Assembly (NCBI GenBank): GCA_023382455.1
Contig: JAHDVX010000023.1
Span: 13,210 to 50,887 of the forward strand
Source of the DNA: Flavobacteriales bacterium
GTDB taxonomy: Bacteria > Bacteroidota > Bacteroidia > Flavobacteriales_F > PHOS-HE28
Direction of reading: 5' to 3'
Length of the DNA stretch: 37,678 bases
Both the position numbers and the translations under genes were made by a program. The first letter of the stretch is position 1. Each line of letters starts with the position of its first letter. Positions 31,501-37,678 of this stretch are shown in pieces. The notes below the pieces were generated by a model. The model was not told the origin of the DNA. It did not search any database and worked only from the letters and a program-made list of their open reading frames with translations.

Positions 31501-34176
31501 CAGGCCACTTCCGCCGCAGCCATGCTCCGCTTCAACAGCGACAAGGAGAAGTACGCGCCGGGCGACCGCTGCCAACTCACCATCCCCAGCGCCGGCCACG
31601 GCCGCGCCCTGATCAGCATCGAGAACGGCAGCCGTGTGCTGGAGGCCACCTGGGTGGAACTGAAGGAGAAGGAGACCCAATACAGCTTCACCATCACCGA
31701 TGAGATGGCGCCCAACGTGTACGCCTTCGTCACCCTGGTGCAGCCGCATGCGCTTACCGGTCCCGCGGATGGGCCGGATGCACCGGGCAACGACCTGCCC
31801 ATCCGCCTCTACGGCACCATCCCCATCGCGGTGGAGAACGCCGCCACACACCTCCACCCCTTGATCGGCAGCGCCCAGGAATTCAAGACCGACAAGGAAT
31901 TCACCGTGGAAGTTTCGGAACAGAACGGCAAAGCCATGACCTACACCTTGGCCATCGTGGATGAAGGCTTGCTGGACCTCACGCGCTTCAAGACCCCGGA
32001 CCCGTGGCACCACTTCTATGCCAAGGAAGCCTTGGGCGTGCGTACCTGGGACCTGTACGACCAGGTGATCGGCGCCTTCGGGCAACGCCTGCGGCGCGTG
32101 CTGGCCCTGGGCGGCAGTGACCAGGCCGGGCCCGTGCAGGCTCCGAAGGCGCAGCGGTTCAAGCCGGTGGTGCGCTTCGTGGGCCCCTTTACCCTGGCCA
32201 AGGGCAGGAAGGCCACGCACGCCTTCACCATCAGCAACTACGTGGGCAGTGTCCGCATCATGGTGGTGGCCAACACCGCCACCGGTGCCTACGGAAGCGC
32301 CGAAAAGGCCGTGCCCGTGCGCAAGCCGCTGATGGTGCTGGCCACCTTGCCCCGCGTGGTGGGCCCTGGTGAAACCGTGGACCTGCCCGTCACCGTCTTC
32401 GCCATGGACCCCAAGGTGAAGAACGTGGCCCTGAACCTCACCACCAACGACCTCTTCACCGTGGAAGGCGGCTCACGCCAAGCGCTCACCTTCGCCAAGG
32501 CCGGCGAACAGGTGGCCCTGTTCAGGGTCACCATGAAGGACCGCATCGGCGTGGGCAAGGTGACCGTGAGCGCGGAAGGTGCGGGTGAACGCTCCTCGCA
32601 ATCCATGGAGATCGATGTGCGGCAGGCCGGCAGCCCGGAAACGGAGGTCACCGAGGCGATCATTGAGCCGGGCGCCTCCTGGGATGGTGCACCGGCCGCC
32701 ATCGGCATCGCCGGCACCAACAGCGCCTACCTGGAGCTGAGCACGCTTCCACCGGTGGACCTGGGCCGAAGGCTCCAATACCTGATCGACTACCCGCACG
32801 GCTGCCTGGAGCAGACCACCAGCCGCGCCTTCCCGCAATTGTTCATCGCCGACGTGATGGAGGCCAGCGACGCCACCGTGGACGCCATGCGCCGCAACGT
32901 GCAGGCGGGCCTGGACCGCCTGAAGCAATTCCAGACCGCCAGCGGCGGCTTCGGCTACTGGCCCGGCAACACCGAGCCGGATGACTGGACCAGCACCTTC
33001 GCCGGGCACTTCCTGGTGGAGGCCGAGCGCAAGGGCTTCCCTGCGCCACCGGGCGTGAAGGAGGGCTGGCTGCGCTTCACCCGCGGCCGTGCGCGCGACT
33101 GGGCCCCGGATGCACGGCTCCAAGGCGGCTGGAACAGCAACAGCAGCCAGCTGGCCCAAGCCTACCGCCTCTATGCCCTGGCCCTGGCCAACCAGGCCGA
33201 GGCCGGCGCCATGAACCGCCTGCGCACCACACCGGGCCTGAACCCGCGTGCCAGCTGGATGCTCGCCGCCGCATACGCCCTGAACAACCGAAAGGATGTG
33301 GCACGGGAGATCGTGAAAGGCCTCACCACGCAGGCCACCGCCTACCGCGAAATGGCGTGGACATACGGCAGCGGACTGCGCGACCAGGCCGTGATCGCCG
33401 AGGCCCTGATGCGCATGGACGACAAGGCCCAGGCCGCCCCAGTGGTGCGGCAGATCGGCCAGCAGCTCAGCAGCGGTGAATGGTACAGCACCCAGAGCAC
33501 CGCGTGGGCCTTGCTCGCCATCAGCCGATTCGCCTCGGGCCAAGGATTGGACAACACCTTGCACTTCACCGCCGTGGTGAACGGCCGCACCGACAACCGC
33601 GTCAGCACCAAGCCCATTGTACGCCTGGAGCTGCCCGCGCCCGACGGCACGCGAAAAGCCTCCATCACCAACACCGGGAAATCCCTGATCTATCTCCGGC
33701 TCGTGCGCACGGGCACACCGGTGGCCGGCCAGGAAACGCCGGCCAGCAACGGCCTGGTGATGAACGTGGCCTACCGCACCATGGACGGCAAGCCCTTGGA
33801 CCCCGCCGGATTGCCGCAAGGCACCGACTTCCAGGCCGTGGTCACCGTGAGCAATCCAGGCATTCGCGGCAACTATGCGGAGCTCGCGCTCACGCAGGTG
33901 TTCCCCAGCGGATGGGAGATCCGCAACAGCCGCCTGGAAGGCACCGAGGCCGCACAAGGGAACAGCCCATTCAACTACCAGGACATCCGCGACGACCGCG
34001 TGCTTACCTACTTCGACCTGGCCGCCGGAGGATCAGCCACTTTCCGCGTGCTGCTGAACACCGCCTATACCGGGCGCTTCCACTTGCCCAGCACCACCTG
34101 CTCCGCGATGTATGACAACACTGTGAACGCCCGCAATGGCGGACAATGGGTGGAAGTGGTGAAACCGGGGAATTAG
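28567..34176 (+). CDS. Bacterial alpha-2-macroglobulin lipoprotein with thioester
   Basis: 1869 residues, a very large envelope lipoprotein (signal ending LSLATGC, Cys20 lipidated). Bacterial alpha-2-macroglobulins trap proteases that reach the periplasm. MG-type beta-sandwich domains run over about 30-1100 (the bait region is not identifiable by eye), the A2M domain is near 1185-1265 (RFVGPFTLAKGRKATHAFTI), and the thioester domain is marked by YPHGCLEQTTSRAFPQL with Cys1413-Leu-Glu-Gln1416 intact, followed by alpha-toroid repeats (ASGGFGYWPGNTEPDDWTS). The C-terminal receptor-like domain ends at 1869. The frequent partner pbpC (penicillin-binding protein 1C) is not adjacent. The start at 28567 is chosen for the lipoprotein signal. 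Ends at a bidirectional terminator. Confidence 0.93.
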   Translation: MHLLFRASRSLLLPSILLLSLATGCRKDQPPARPDDAFTPYIQAFTGGHVPALSPVRVRLADGLALKDTSAEALQSLFSLTPSVDGSVYWQDGRTLVFRPAARLRQESTYNVTFHLGQITDVPKELGEFKFGFTTYPQHIEVKVRDMQPHSPTDLTWQRAVVAVFTADDATGQDLEGCLTAVQDGRKLRLTWEHQPGGTLHRAVADSVQRGEQASAVEFRWNESKIGGKGEGTLRFPVPAIGELALITAETSSEGEQFAALLFSDPLDAAQDLNGLAGILGRDKVRLAVSGNKLMLYPEEHLSGEQVAFVAAGLKNAGGRPLGQELHVDLDFQEVKPDVRNVGNGTILPSTDGLLFPFEAVNLNAVDVHVVRIYEDNIPQFLQVNNLDGNEELVRTGRLVLSTTVPLDVQGAEPGKWKRHYLDLAKLIKSEPGAIYRIILGFRQAYSLYPCGEATPQAPLVPQQAEALDDSQWDNQYGYYYEPDFGGYSESYNWNDRNNPCTPSYFHGKASVAQRNILASDLGLIAKRGNDGSLLLAVSDLKTTDPVRGAELKLLDLQHRVMASGRTDKDGLLRVEATAHKPFLLVAAKDKQRGYLRLDDGSALSVSDLDVEGESVDKGIKGFLYGERGVWRPGDSLYLTFILQKAKQQLPDNIPVTFELTDPQGRLQQRMVRTQGVEGTYAFRCRTPDDAPTGYWSARVTVGGTSFHRSLRIETVKPNRLKIQLDLGGDRLTASSQRTVQLQGNWLHGAPAKGLTAKVTASLTRAGARFNGAEKYLFDDLGDDLNTDEMPVFDGTLDANGHAAFPFTLELNGHAPAAVKANIVTRVFDQGGDASMDRTDVLYYPYTSYAGLRLPESTSYWGSYFTDTTYSVGTIALDADGKPLAAHHLKAQVLKVDNNWWWSGDMDEVGNYMSAPSTRVVQEHDITTDAQGKASFQLRVDQPEWGLFVVRLTDPRSGHTSAARMYLDWPGYGGRSQRQATSAAAMLRFNSDKEKYAPGDRCQLTIPSAGHGRALISIENGSRVLEATWVELKEKETQYSFTITDEMAPNVYAFVTLVQPHALTGPADGPDAPGNDLPIRLYGTIPIAVENAATHLHPLIGSAQEFKTDKEFTVEVSEQNGKAMTYTLAIVDEGLLDLTRFKTPDPWHHFYAKEALGVRTWDLYDQVIGAFGQRLRRVLALGGSDQAGPVQAPKAQRFKPVVRFVGPFTLAKGRKATHAFTISNYVGSVRIMVVANTATGAYGSAEKAVPVRKPLMVLATLPRVVGPGETVDLPVTVFAMDPKVKNVALNLTTNDLFTVEGGSRQALTFAKAGEQVALFRVTMKDRIGVGKVTVSAEGAGERSSQSMEIDVRQAGSPETEVTEAIIEPGASWDGAPAAIGIAGTNSAYLELSTLPPVDLGRRLQYLIDYPHGCLEQTTSRAFPQLFIADVMEASDATVDAMRRNVQAGLDRLKQFQTASGGFGYWPGNTEPDDWTSTFAGHFLVEAERKGFPAPPGVKEGWLRFTRGRARDWAPDARLQGGWNSNSSQLAQAYRLYALALANQAEAGAMNRLRTTPGLNPRASWMLAAAYALNNRKDVAREIVKGLTTQATAYREMAWTYGSGLRDQAVIAEALMRMDDKAQAAPVVRQIGQQLSSGEWYSTQSTAWALLAISRFASGQGLDNTLHFTAVVNGRTDNRVSTKPIVRLELPAPDGTRKASITNTGKSLIYLRLVRTGTPVAGQETPASNGLVMNVAYRTMDGKPLDPAGLPQGTDFQAVVTVSNPGIRGNYAELALTQVFPSGWEIRNSRLEGTEAAQGNSPFNYQDIRDDRVLTYFDLAAGGSATFRVLLNTAYTGRFHLPSTTCSAMYDNTVNARNGGQWVEVVKPGN

Positions 34177-34186
34177 GAAAAGCTGA

Positions 34187-34233
34187 AACAGGAAAGGGCC
34201 GGTAGCGTGCACCAGCCCTCTCCTTTTCCTGTT
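34187..34233. terminator. Bidirectional terminator between convergent genes
   Basis: AACAGGAAA (34187-34195) pairs with TTTCCTGTT (34225-34233), with a GC-rich inner stem (GGGC against GCCC). T-rich DNA lies on both sides. It ends the alpha-2-macroglobulin gene (plus) and the T9SS cargo gene (minus). Confidence 0.65.
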
Positions 34234-34237
34234 GGGC

Positions 34238-36280
34238 TCACTTCACCTTCACGGCCCGCTTCACCACCACGTTGCCGTCCAGCAGGAAGGTGCAGAAGTA
34301 GGTGCCCGCCGCCAGCTTCGTGGTGTTCCACTCACACCTGTATGCACCCGGCTCGGCCAACTCCTCGCGCAAAGTGCCCATGGGCTTGCCATCACCGGTG
34401 CTCACCGAAAGGCTCACCTTGCCCGCCTTGGGCACATAGTATTCCAGCATGGTGAGATCGGCCACCGGATTGGGGATGACCAGCAGGCGTTGCTCCTGCA
34501 CGTCGCCCGTCTGCGGCGCATCCTTCTGCATGGGCACGTCCTGCGGGGCCATGCCTTGGTCGGCGGCGCAACAATTGGCCACCTTGGCCTGCAGGTCGGC
34601 CAGTTGGGCCTGTTGTTGCTGCAGGGCCCCGATCAGGTAGGGCACCAGTCCTGCGTAGTTCACCGCCTTATAATCCATGGCGGGGTAGATCACATTGCCC
34701 GCCGTATCCACGGTGGCCCCGATGCGGGCATCGCGCACCAGGCCGGGCAATACGGCCTCCAGTTCCTGCGCCAGCAGGCCTGCCTGGGGACCGGAAGGAA
34801 AATCCAACTGGGGGTATTGGCCGGTGGCGAAATCATAGCGGTGCGGTTGCAATTGCATGACGATCCCCAAGGCATCGTCCAAGTCCTGCACATTCGTCTT
34901 GAACTGCCCATCGCTGGCCAGGAACACCCCGTTGAGGTAATAGCCCGTACCGGTCACGTTCACGTTGCCGGCGAAATAGCCCGCCCAGTTATCCGATGGG
35001 TTCAGCGCCCCGCTGGCGGCCCCGTACACGCCGATCACGCTGGTGGCGCTCCCATAAGCCTTGGCCAGCCCTCTAACACCGACCAGCTCCTCTGCCGTGC
35101 CCGGTGATTCGGCGGCAATGGTAGCCACGCCCAACACCCCTATGGACTTCTTCCCGTTTTCGGCACTCCCCTGCACACCGGTCAGTGTGTTGTTCGAAAA
35201 CGTGGTGGTCAGCGCGGAATTGGCCGAGCCGCTCACCGCCCTGCCCCCGCTTTGATCGGACTTGTACTGGCCCGCAATCACATCATTCCCAAAGAAGCCC
35301 GGCGTGGTGGTGAACACATCCAGCTTGGCCTTGGGTGCGTTGGTCCCCACTCCCACGGCATCCCACTTATCCGGGCAGTCGTTGCTCAAGCCCTCGGCCG
35401 TGTATACGTTGTGCGGGACCGACGGGCCCGACACGCCGTTGTTCTGAAGGATCCATTCACATCCGGCTCCACCGGGCAAGGAGGATGGGGCAACCCATTT
35501 GATCACGCCACGTTCGCCACTGGGCGCGGTTGCGTCATCCACGACCAGCACCTTGTACGTTCCCGTGTATTGGGGATCATCCGGAAGCTGCCGGATGCGC
35601 ACGCGGCCGTTGAGCACATCCAAGCGCTCAGCGGGTTGCAGGCCGGGTGTAAAGAAATCCCCGATGCCGAAAAAGCCTTCATTCCCGTTCGAGGCGGGTA
35701 TCACGCGGGCCATCTCCAGACCGTCGCCACCAGCGGCTACCGAGGATCCGCTGCTGGTGCGTGTGAAAATAAACCGCAGGGCATCCGGCCCAACCCCAGG
35801 GCTATCTTGATCATTATCGAACCAGTTCAATACTGCGTCAATGCGGTCATCGTCTTCCCGTTTGGTGCCAACGTACATCCCGTCATTGTTCTCAGACATG
35901 AAGGTGCCCACGCGCATCCAAGGCCGGTAGCCAGCGAAATGGCTTCCGTTGGAATTGATGTGGATATAGGCCAACGGCCGTGTCGGGACCGGGCCGCCGA
36001 GGCCCAAGTGCCCGCTGAGGTCCAAGCCCGTGTAGGTATTCACCGTTTGGCCGGTAAGCGTGGGCATAAGCCGCATGCGCTGCACCGCATCCGTGTACCA
36101 CTGGATCGGCTGGTTGGCATTGTGCCGCACCATCAGCGGAAAATTATTGGTGTTGTCCCAGCCCAAGTAATGGGCCGGACCACCGCTGTTGCCAAGCACG
36201 GATGCTTGACCGGCAACCTGCCCGGAGGCCAGGGCCAAGGCTCCTGCCACCAGGTGCTTCATGAAATTCTTCGTTCTCAT
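34238..36280 (-). CDS. T9SS cargo with S74 intramolecular chaperone (tail-fibre-like)
   Basis: 680 residues. Signal peptide (FMKHLVAGALALASGQVAGQ), a long beta-rich, Gly/Asn/Asp-rich body (about 25-445), then an S74-type intramolecular chaperone domain (about 450-560, starting ASDGQFKTNVQDLDDALGIV, with GLLAQELEAVLPGLV) as in phage tail spikes and endosialidases. Next is a coiled coil (ALQQQQAQLADLQAKV). The last 83 residues are a T9SS type A sorting domain (LLVIPNPVADLTMLEYYVP, GAYRCEWNTTKLAAGTYFC, ending VVKRAVKVK). In phages S74 helps trimer folding and then cuts itself off; here that would interact with the sorting domain, which lies after it. ATG 36280 or 36262 are possible starts; a hairpin covers the site before the first. 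Confidence 0.88.
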   Translation of the reverse strand: MRTKNFMKHLVAGALALASGQVAGQASVLGNSGGPAHYLGWDNTNNFPLMVRHNANQPIQWYTDAVQRMRLMPTLTGQTVNTYTGLDLSGHLGLGGPVPTRPLAYIHINSNGSHFAGYRPWMRVGTFMSENNDGMYVGTKREDDDRIDAVLNWFDNDQDSPGVGPDALRFIFTRTSSGSSVAAGGDGLEMARVIPASNGNEGFFGIGDFFTPGLQPAERLDVLNGRVRIRQLPDDPQYTGTYKVLVVDDATAPSGERGVIKWVAPSSLPGGAGCEWILQNNGVSGPSVPHNVYTAEGLSNDCPDKWDAVGVGTNAPKAKLDVFTTTPGFFGNDVIAGQYKSDQSGGRAVSGSANSALTTTFSNNTLTGVQGSAENGKKSIGVLGVATIAAESPGTAEELVGVRGLAKAYGSATSVIGVYGAASGALNPSDNWAGYFAGNVNVTGTGYYLNGVFLASDGQFKTNVQDLDDALGIVMQLQPHRYDFATGQYPQLDFPSGPQAGLLAQELEAVLPGLVRDARIGATVDTAGNVIYPAMDYKAVNYAGLVPYLIGALQQQQAQLADLQAKVANCCAADQGMAPQDVPMQKDAPQTGDVQEQRLLVIPNPVADLTMLEYYVPKAGKVSLSVSTGDGKPMGTLREELAEPGAYRCEWNTTKLAAGTYFCTFLLDGNVVVKRAVKVK

Positions 36281-36312
36281 GTCCTTTCGTGTTATGGGTT
36301 CTTCGAAAGGAC
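36281..36312 (-). promoter_or_regulatory. 9-bp hairpin over the ribosome-binding site
   Basis: GTCCTTTCG (36281-36289) and CGAAAGGAC (36304-36312) form a perfect 9-bp stem with a 14-base loop. In the minus-strand RNA the AAAGGA next to the ATG at 36280 lies in the stem, so the ribosome site would be paired. No U-run follows, so it is not a terminator. Regulation by folding is inference. Confidence 0.5.
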
Positions 36313-36326
36313 CGGAACGATGCCAC

Positions 36327-37349
36327 CTATTCAGCCAATACGAACTTATGGAACTCTACCCCGCTTCTTGTCTCCGCACGCAATGTGTAGCTGCCCCGCG
36401 CCCAATGGCCAACCTGCACTACGTGTCGCTCACCCATTGTTCGACCTTGCCATACCACGCGCCCCAGTGCATCCAACACCGTGCTCCACGCACCACCCAC
36501 TCCTGCGATCACAAGTTCCTCGCTTGCAGGATTCGGGTACAGGACCACCAAGGTGGCTTGTTGCTCGTCCACCGTATGGGCAAGTTCACAGCCCCCTGGG
36601 TCCAGGGATACGCATAACGCATCGATCAGCGTATACGCCATCGGGTACCACGGGAAAACGGATCCCGGTGACACGAAGTGGAGCGTATCCGTCAACGCGT
36701 TGCTGAAGAACTGCCCGATCATCACGTACTGGTAGGCGCTGTCCGCCACGAAACTGCCGCTCACCAAGGTCCAGCCCACCGTATCCGCCAGCACACCGGT
36801 GTGCAGCACATGGGCGAAGTTCGGCCGGGGAGGCTCGGGATCGCCCCAGTTCCACGGTCGGTCCTGCGTGGTGAACAGCATGCCCACTTTGTCGTTGGCC
36901 AACCAGATCTGGGGATACTGAGCGTTGCCACCAAAGCCGGCATTCGCTCTGAAGCTGCAGTAGTAGGTCTGCCCTGGCACCAGCGGTTCCAGCAAAGGCG
37001 CCATGACCCACTCCCGTTGCTCATCCGAGCCGTTCTGATGATAGGTGAACACCCCCACACAGGAACCGCCTTCGAAGGGTTGCTGGAAGGTGAAGAGGTT
37101 CAAGGGCAGTCCGTTCGCCGTACCGTAGGGCTGGCAACTTTGCAAGTGGTCCGGTGTGCCATTGGCGCTGTACCAATCGTACAGCTCGCCAAGCCCTAGG
37201 CCGAAGGTGCAGCTATCAGTTTCCTCAAACCCCGGGTTAGGTACCAGGTTTTGGGCGTGCGCGGTGCCGGACGTGCAGAACACCGCTGCAACCAAGGCAA
37301 AGGCTAGCGCGGAGCTGCATCTGCGCATAGGTGTAGCGGTGAAGTCCAT
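36327..37349 (-). CDS. T9SS-sorted secreted protein with N-terminal sugar-binding-like domain
   Basis: 340 residues. Signal peptide (RRCSSALAFALVAAVFCTSG, cleaved near AHAQ), then NLVPNPGFEETDSCTF, the start of a beta-sandwich domain common in Bacteroidota secreted proteins and related to carbohydrate-binding modules (about 25-255, with EREWVMAPLLEPLVPG-like and YYCSFRANAGFGG strands). The C-terminal about 80 residues are a T9SS type A sorting domain (VVLYPNPASEELVIAGVG, GSYTLRAETRSGVEFHKFVL). It is probably released or anchored at the cell surface; the ligand is unknown. The ATG at 37349 is preferred; 37328 and 37379 are alternatives. Transcribed in the same direction as the S74 gene, 46 bases upstream of it. 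Confidence 0.86.
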   Translation of the reverse strand: MDFTATPMRRCSSALAFALVAAVFCTSGTAHAQNLVPNPGFEETDSCTFGLGLGELYDWYSANGTPDHLQSCQPYGTANGLPLNLFTFQQPFEGGSCVGVFTYHQNGSDEQREWVMAPLLEPLVPGQTYYCSFRANAGFGGNAQYPQIWLANDKVGMLFTTQDRPWNWGDPEPPRPNFAHVLHTGVLADTVGWTLVSGSFVADSAYQYVMIGQFFSNALTDTLHFVSPGSVFPWYPMAYTLIDALCVSLDPGGCELAHTVDEQQATLVVLYPNPASEELVIAGVGGAWSTVLDALGRVVWQGRTMGERHVVQVGHWARGSYTLRAETRSGVEFHKFVLAE

Positions 37350-37458
37350 CGTGCGCTTGTTCGTATTGGCCGGGAGCATCGTCCCGGTCCCGTGAAGTTA
37401 CAATGCACCGCGCCACCTGTGCGGCGCATGCCTTCCCTTGCAGCGGCCGGGAGGGGCC

Positions 37459-37499
37459 GTTCGCTTTTCAGCGAACGCCGTGCGCCTAGGCGCGCGGCG
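37459..37499. repeat. Hairpin and long GC palindrome in the right-hand non-coding region
   Basis: GTTCGCT (37459-37465) pairs with AGCGAAC (37470-37476). Directly after it, 37476-37499 is a 24-bp palindrome, perfect except for one T-G pair, centred on GCGCCTAGGCGC. The region 37350-37558 shows no gene. Confidence 0.6.
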
Positions 37500-37558
37500 C
37501 CTGCAGCGGCTCAGGCGGTATGGGCTTCATGGCAAAGCGGGTTTTGGGGTTGGGCAAT

Positions 37559-37591
37559 AAAAAAACCGCCCGTGCCCATGGCACCGGACGG
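37559..37591 (-). terminator. Intrinsic terminator for a minus-strand gene beyond the right end
   Basis: A GC-rich hairpin (37566-37591, CCGCCCGTGCC against GGCACCGGACGG, with a mismatch and a bulge) is preceded on the plus strand by seven A (37559-37565), which read as U7 after the stem on the minus strand. It would end a transcript that comes from beyond 37600. Confidence 0.65.
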
Positions 37592-37624
37592 CTGGTGTAA
37601 CTTGCTGGATTGAAAATTCAACGG

Positions 37625-37678
37625 CTCTGCCGCTCTGCCGCTCTGCCGCTCTGCCGCTCTGCCGCTCTGCCGCTCTGC
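37625..37678. repeat. Tandem 8-bp repeat (CTCTGCCG)n at the right edge
   Basis: Six perfect copies of CTCTGCCG (equivalently CTGCCGCT) plus a 6-base partial, running off the end. The unit differs from that of the left-edge array by one base (T for A at the last position of CTGCCGCA). Length in the genome is unknown. Confidence 0.95.

Noticed and set aside
29908-32220. 770-codon frame antisense to the alpha-2-macroglobulin gene
   Set aside because: Low-complexity shadow of a clear gene; no start signal, no domain.
1-37678. CRISPR array
   Set aside because: The terminal arrays are perfect 8-bp tandem units without spacers, and no cas genes are present.

Overview
The window reads as a chromosomal segment of a GC-rich member of the Bacteroidota. 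The signs are two proteins with type IX secretion (T9SS) C-terminal sorting domains, a protein with the TPR/beta-propeller/CRD/OmpA layout of PorE, -7 boxes of the TAnnTTTG class, and a surE-lpxB cluster. The high GC and small degenerate tandem repeats between genes would fit a GC-rich Flavobacteriales-type lineage, but that placement is inference. No rRNA, tRNA, integrase, transposase or CRISPR array was seen. Both ends of the window run into closely related 8-bp tandem arrays (CTGCCGCA on the left, CTGCCGCT on the right).

Layout. 1-409 is non-coding and holds the left octamer array and a REP/MITE-like inverted repeat. 410-6026, minus strand: a PorE-like envelope protein translationally coupled to queE, a structured non-coding RNA (3063-3296) with its own promoter and a U7 end, an unknown KOW-like protein, an M14 metallopeptidase and a 61-residue Gln/Glu-rich protein. 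6206-6874, plus: an outer-membrane beta-barrel. 6901-10304, minus: a tight operon surE / membrane protein / lpxB / spoIID-like. 10305-10694 is a divergent intergenic region with two heptad-repeat tracts. 10695-11075, plus: ridA. 11137-12204, minus: two small membrane proteins separated by a strong terminator. 12451-14651, plus: lpdA and a SAM methyltransferase.

14752-20887, plus, is part of an exopolysaccharide cluster: a GT4 glycosyltransferase, a Wza-type export lipoprotein, a Wzc-type tyrosine autokinase with an extended (Tyr-Gly)n tail, RfbC, and a WecA/MraY-type sugar-phosphate transferase that would start lipid-linked synthesis. It runs on into a MltD-like lytic transglycosylase and uvrA. 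24893-34176, plus, holds large envelope proteins: a protein with a duplicated unknown domain and a SPOR-like end, a beta-barrel/TSP3/triple-SPOR protein, and a 1869-residue alpha-2-macroglobulin lipoprotein with an intact thioester motif. 34238-37349, minus: two T9SS cargo proteins, one carrying a phage-type S74 intramolecular chaperone domain. The theme is cell-envelope and surface biology, mixed with housekeeping genes (uvrA, lpdA, ridA, queE, surE, lpxB).

The most notable items are the likely 6S-like RNA at 3063-3296, the Tyr-Gly tail of the kinase, the S74-plus-T9SS cargo, the duplicated unknown domain at 24893-26308, and the families of 7- and 8-bp intergenic tandem repeats.
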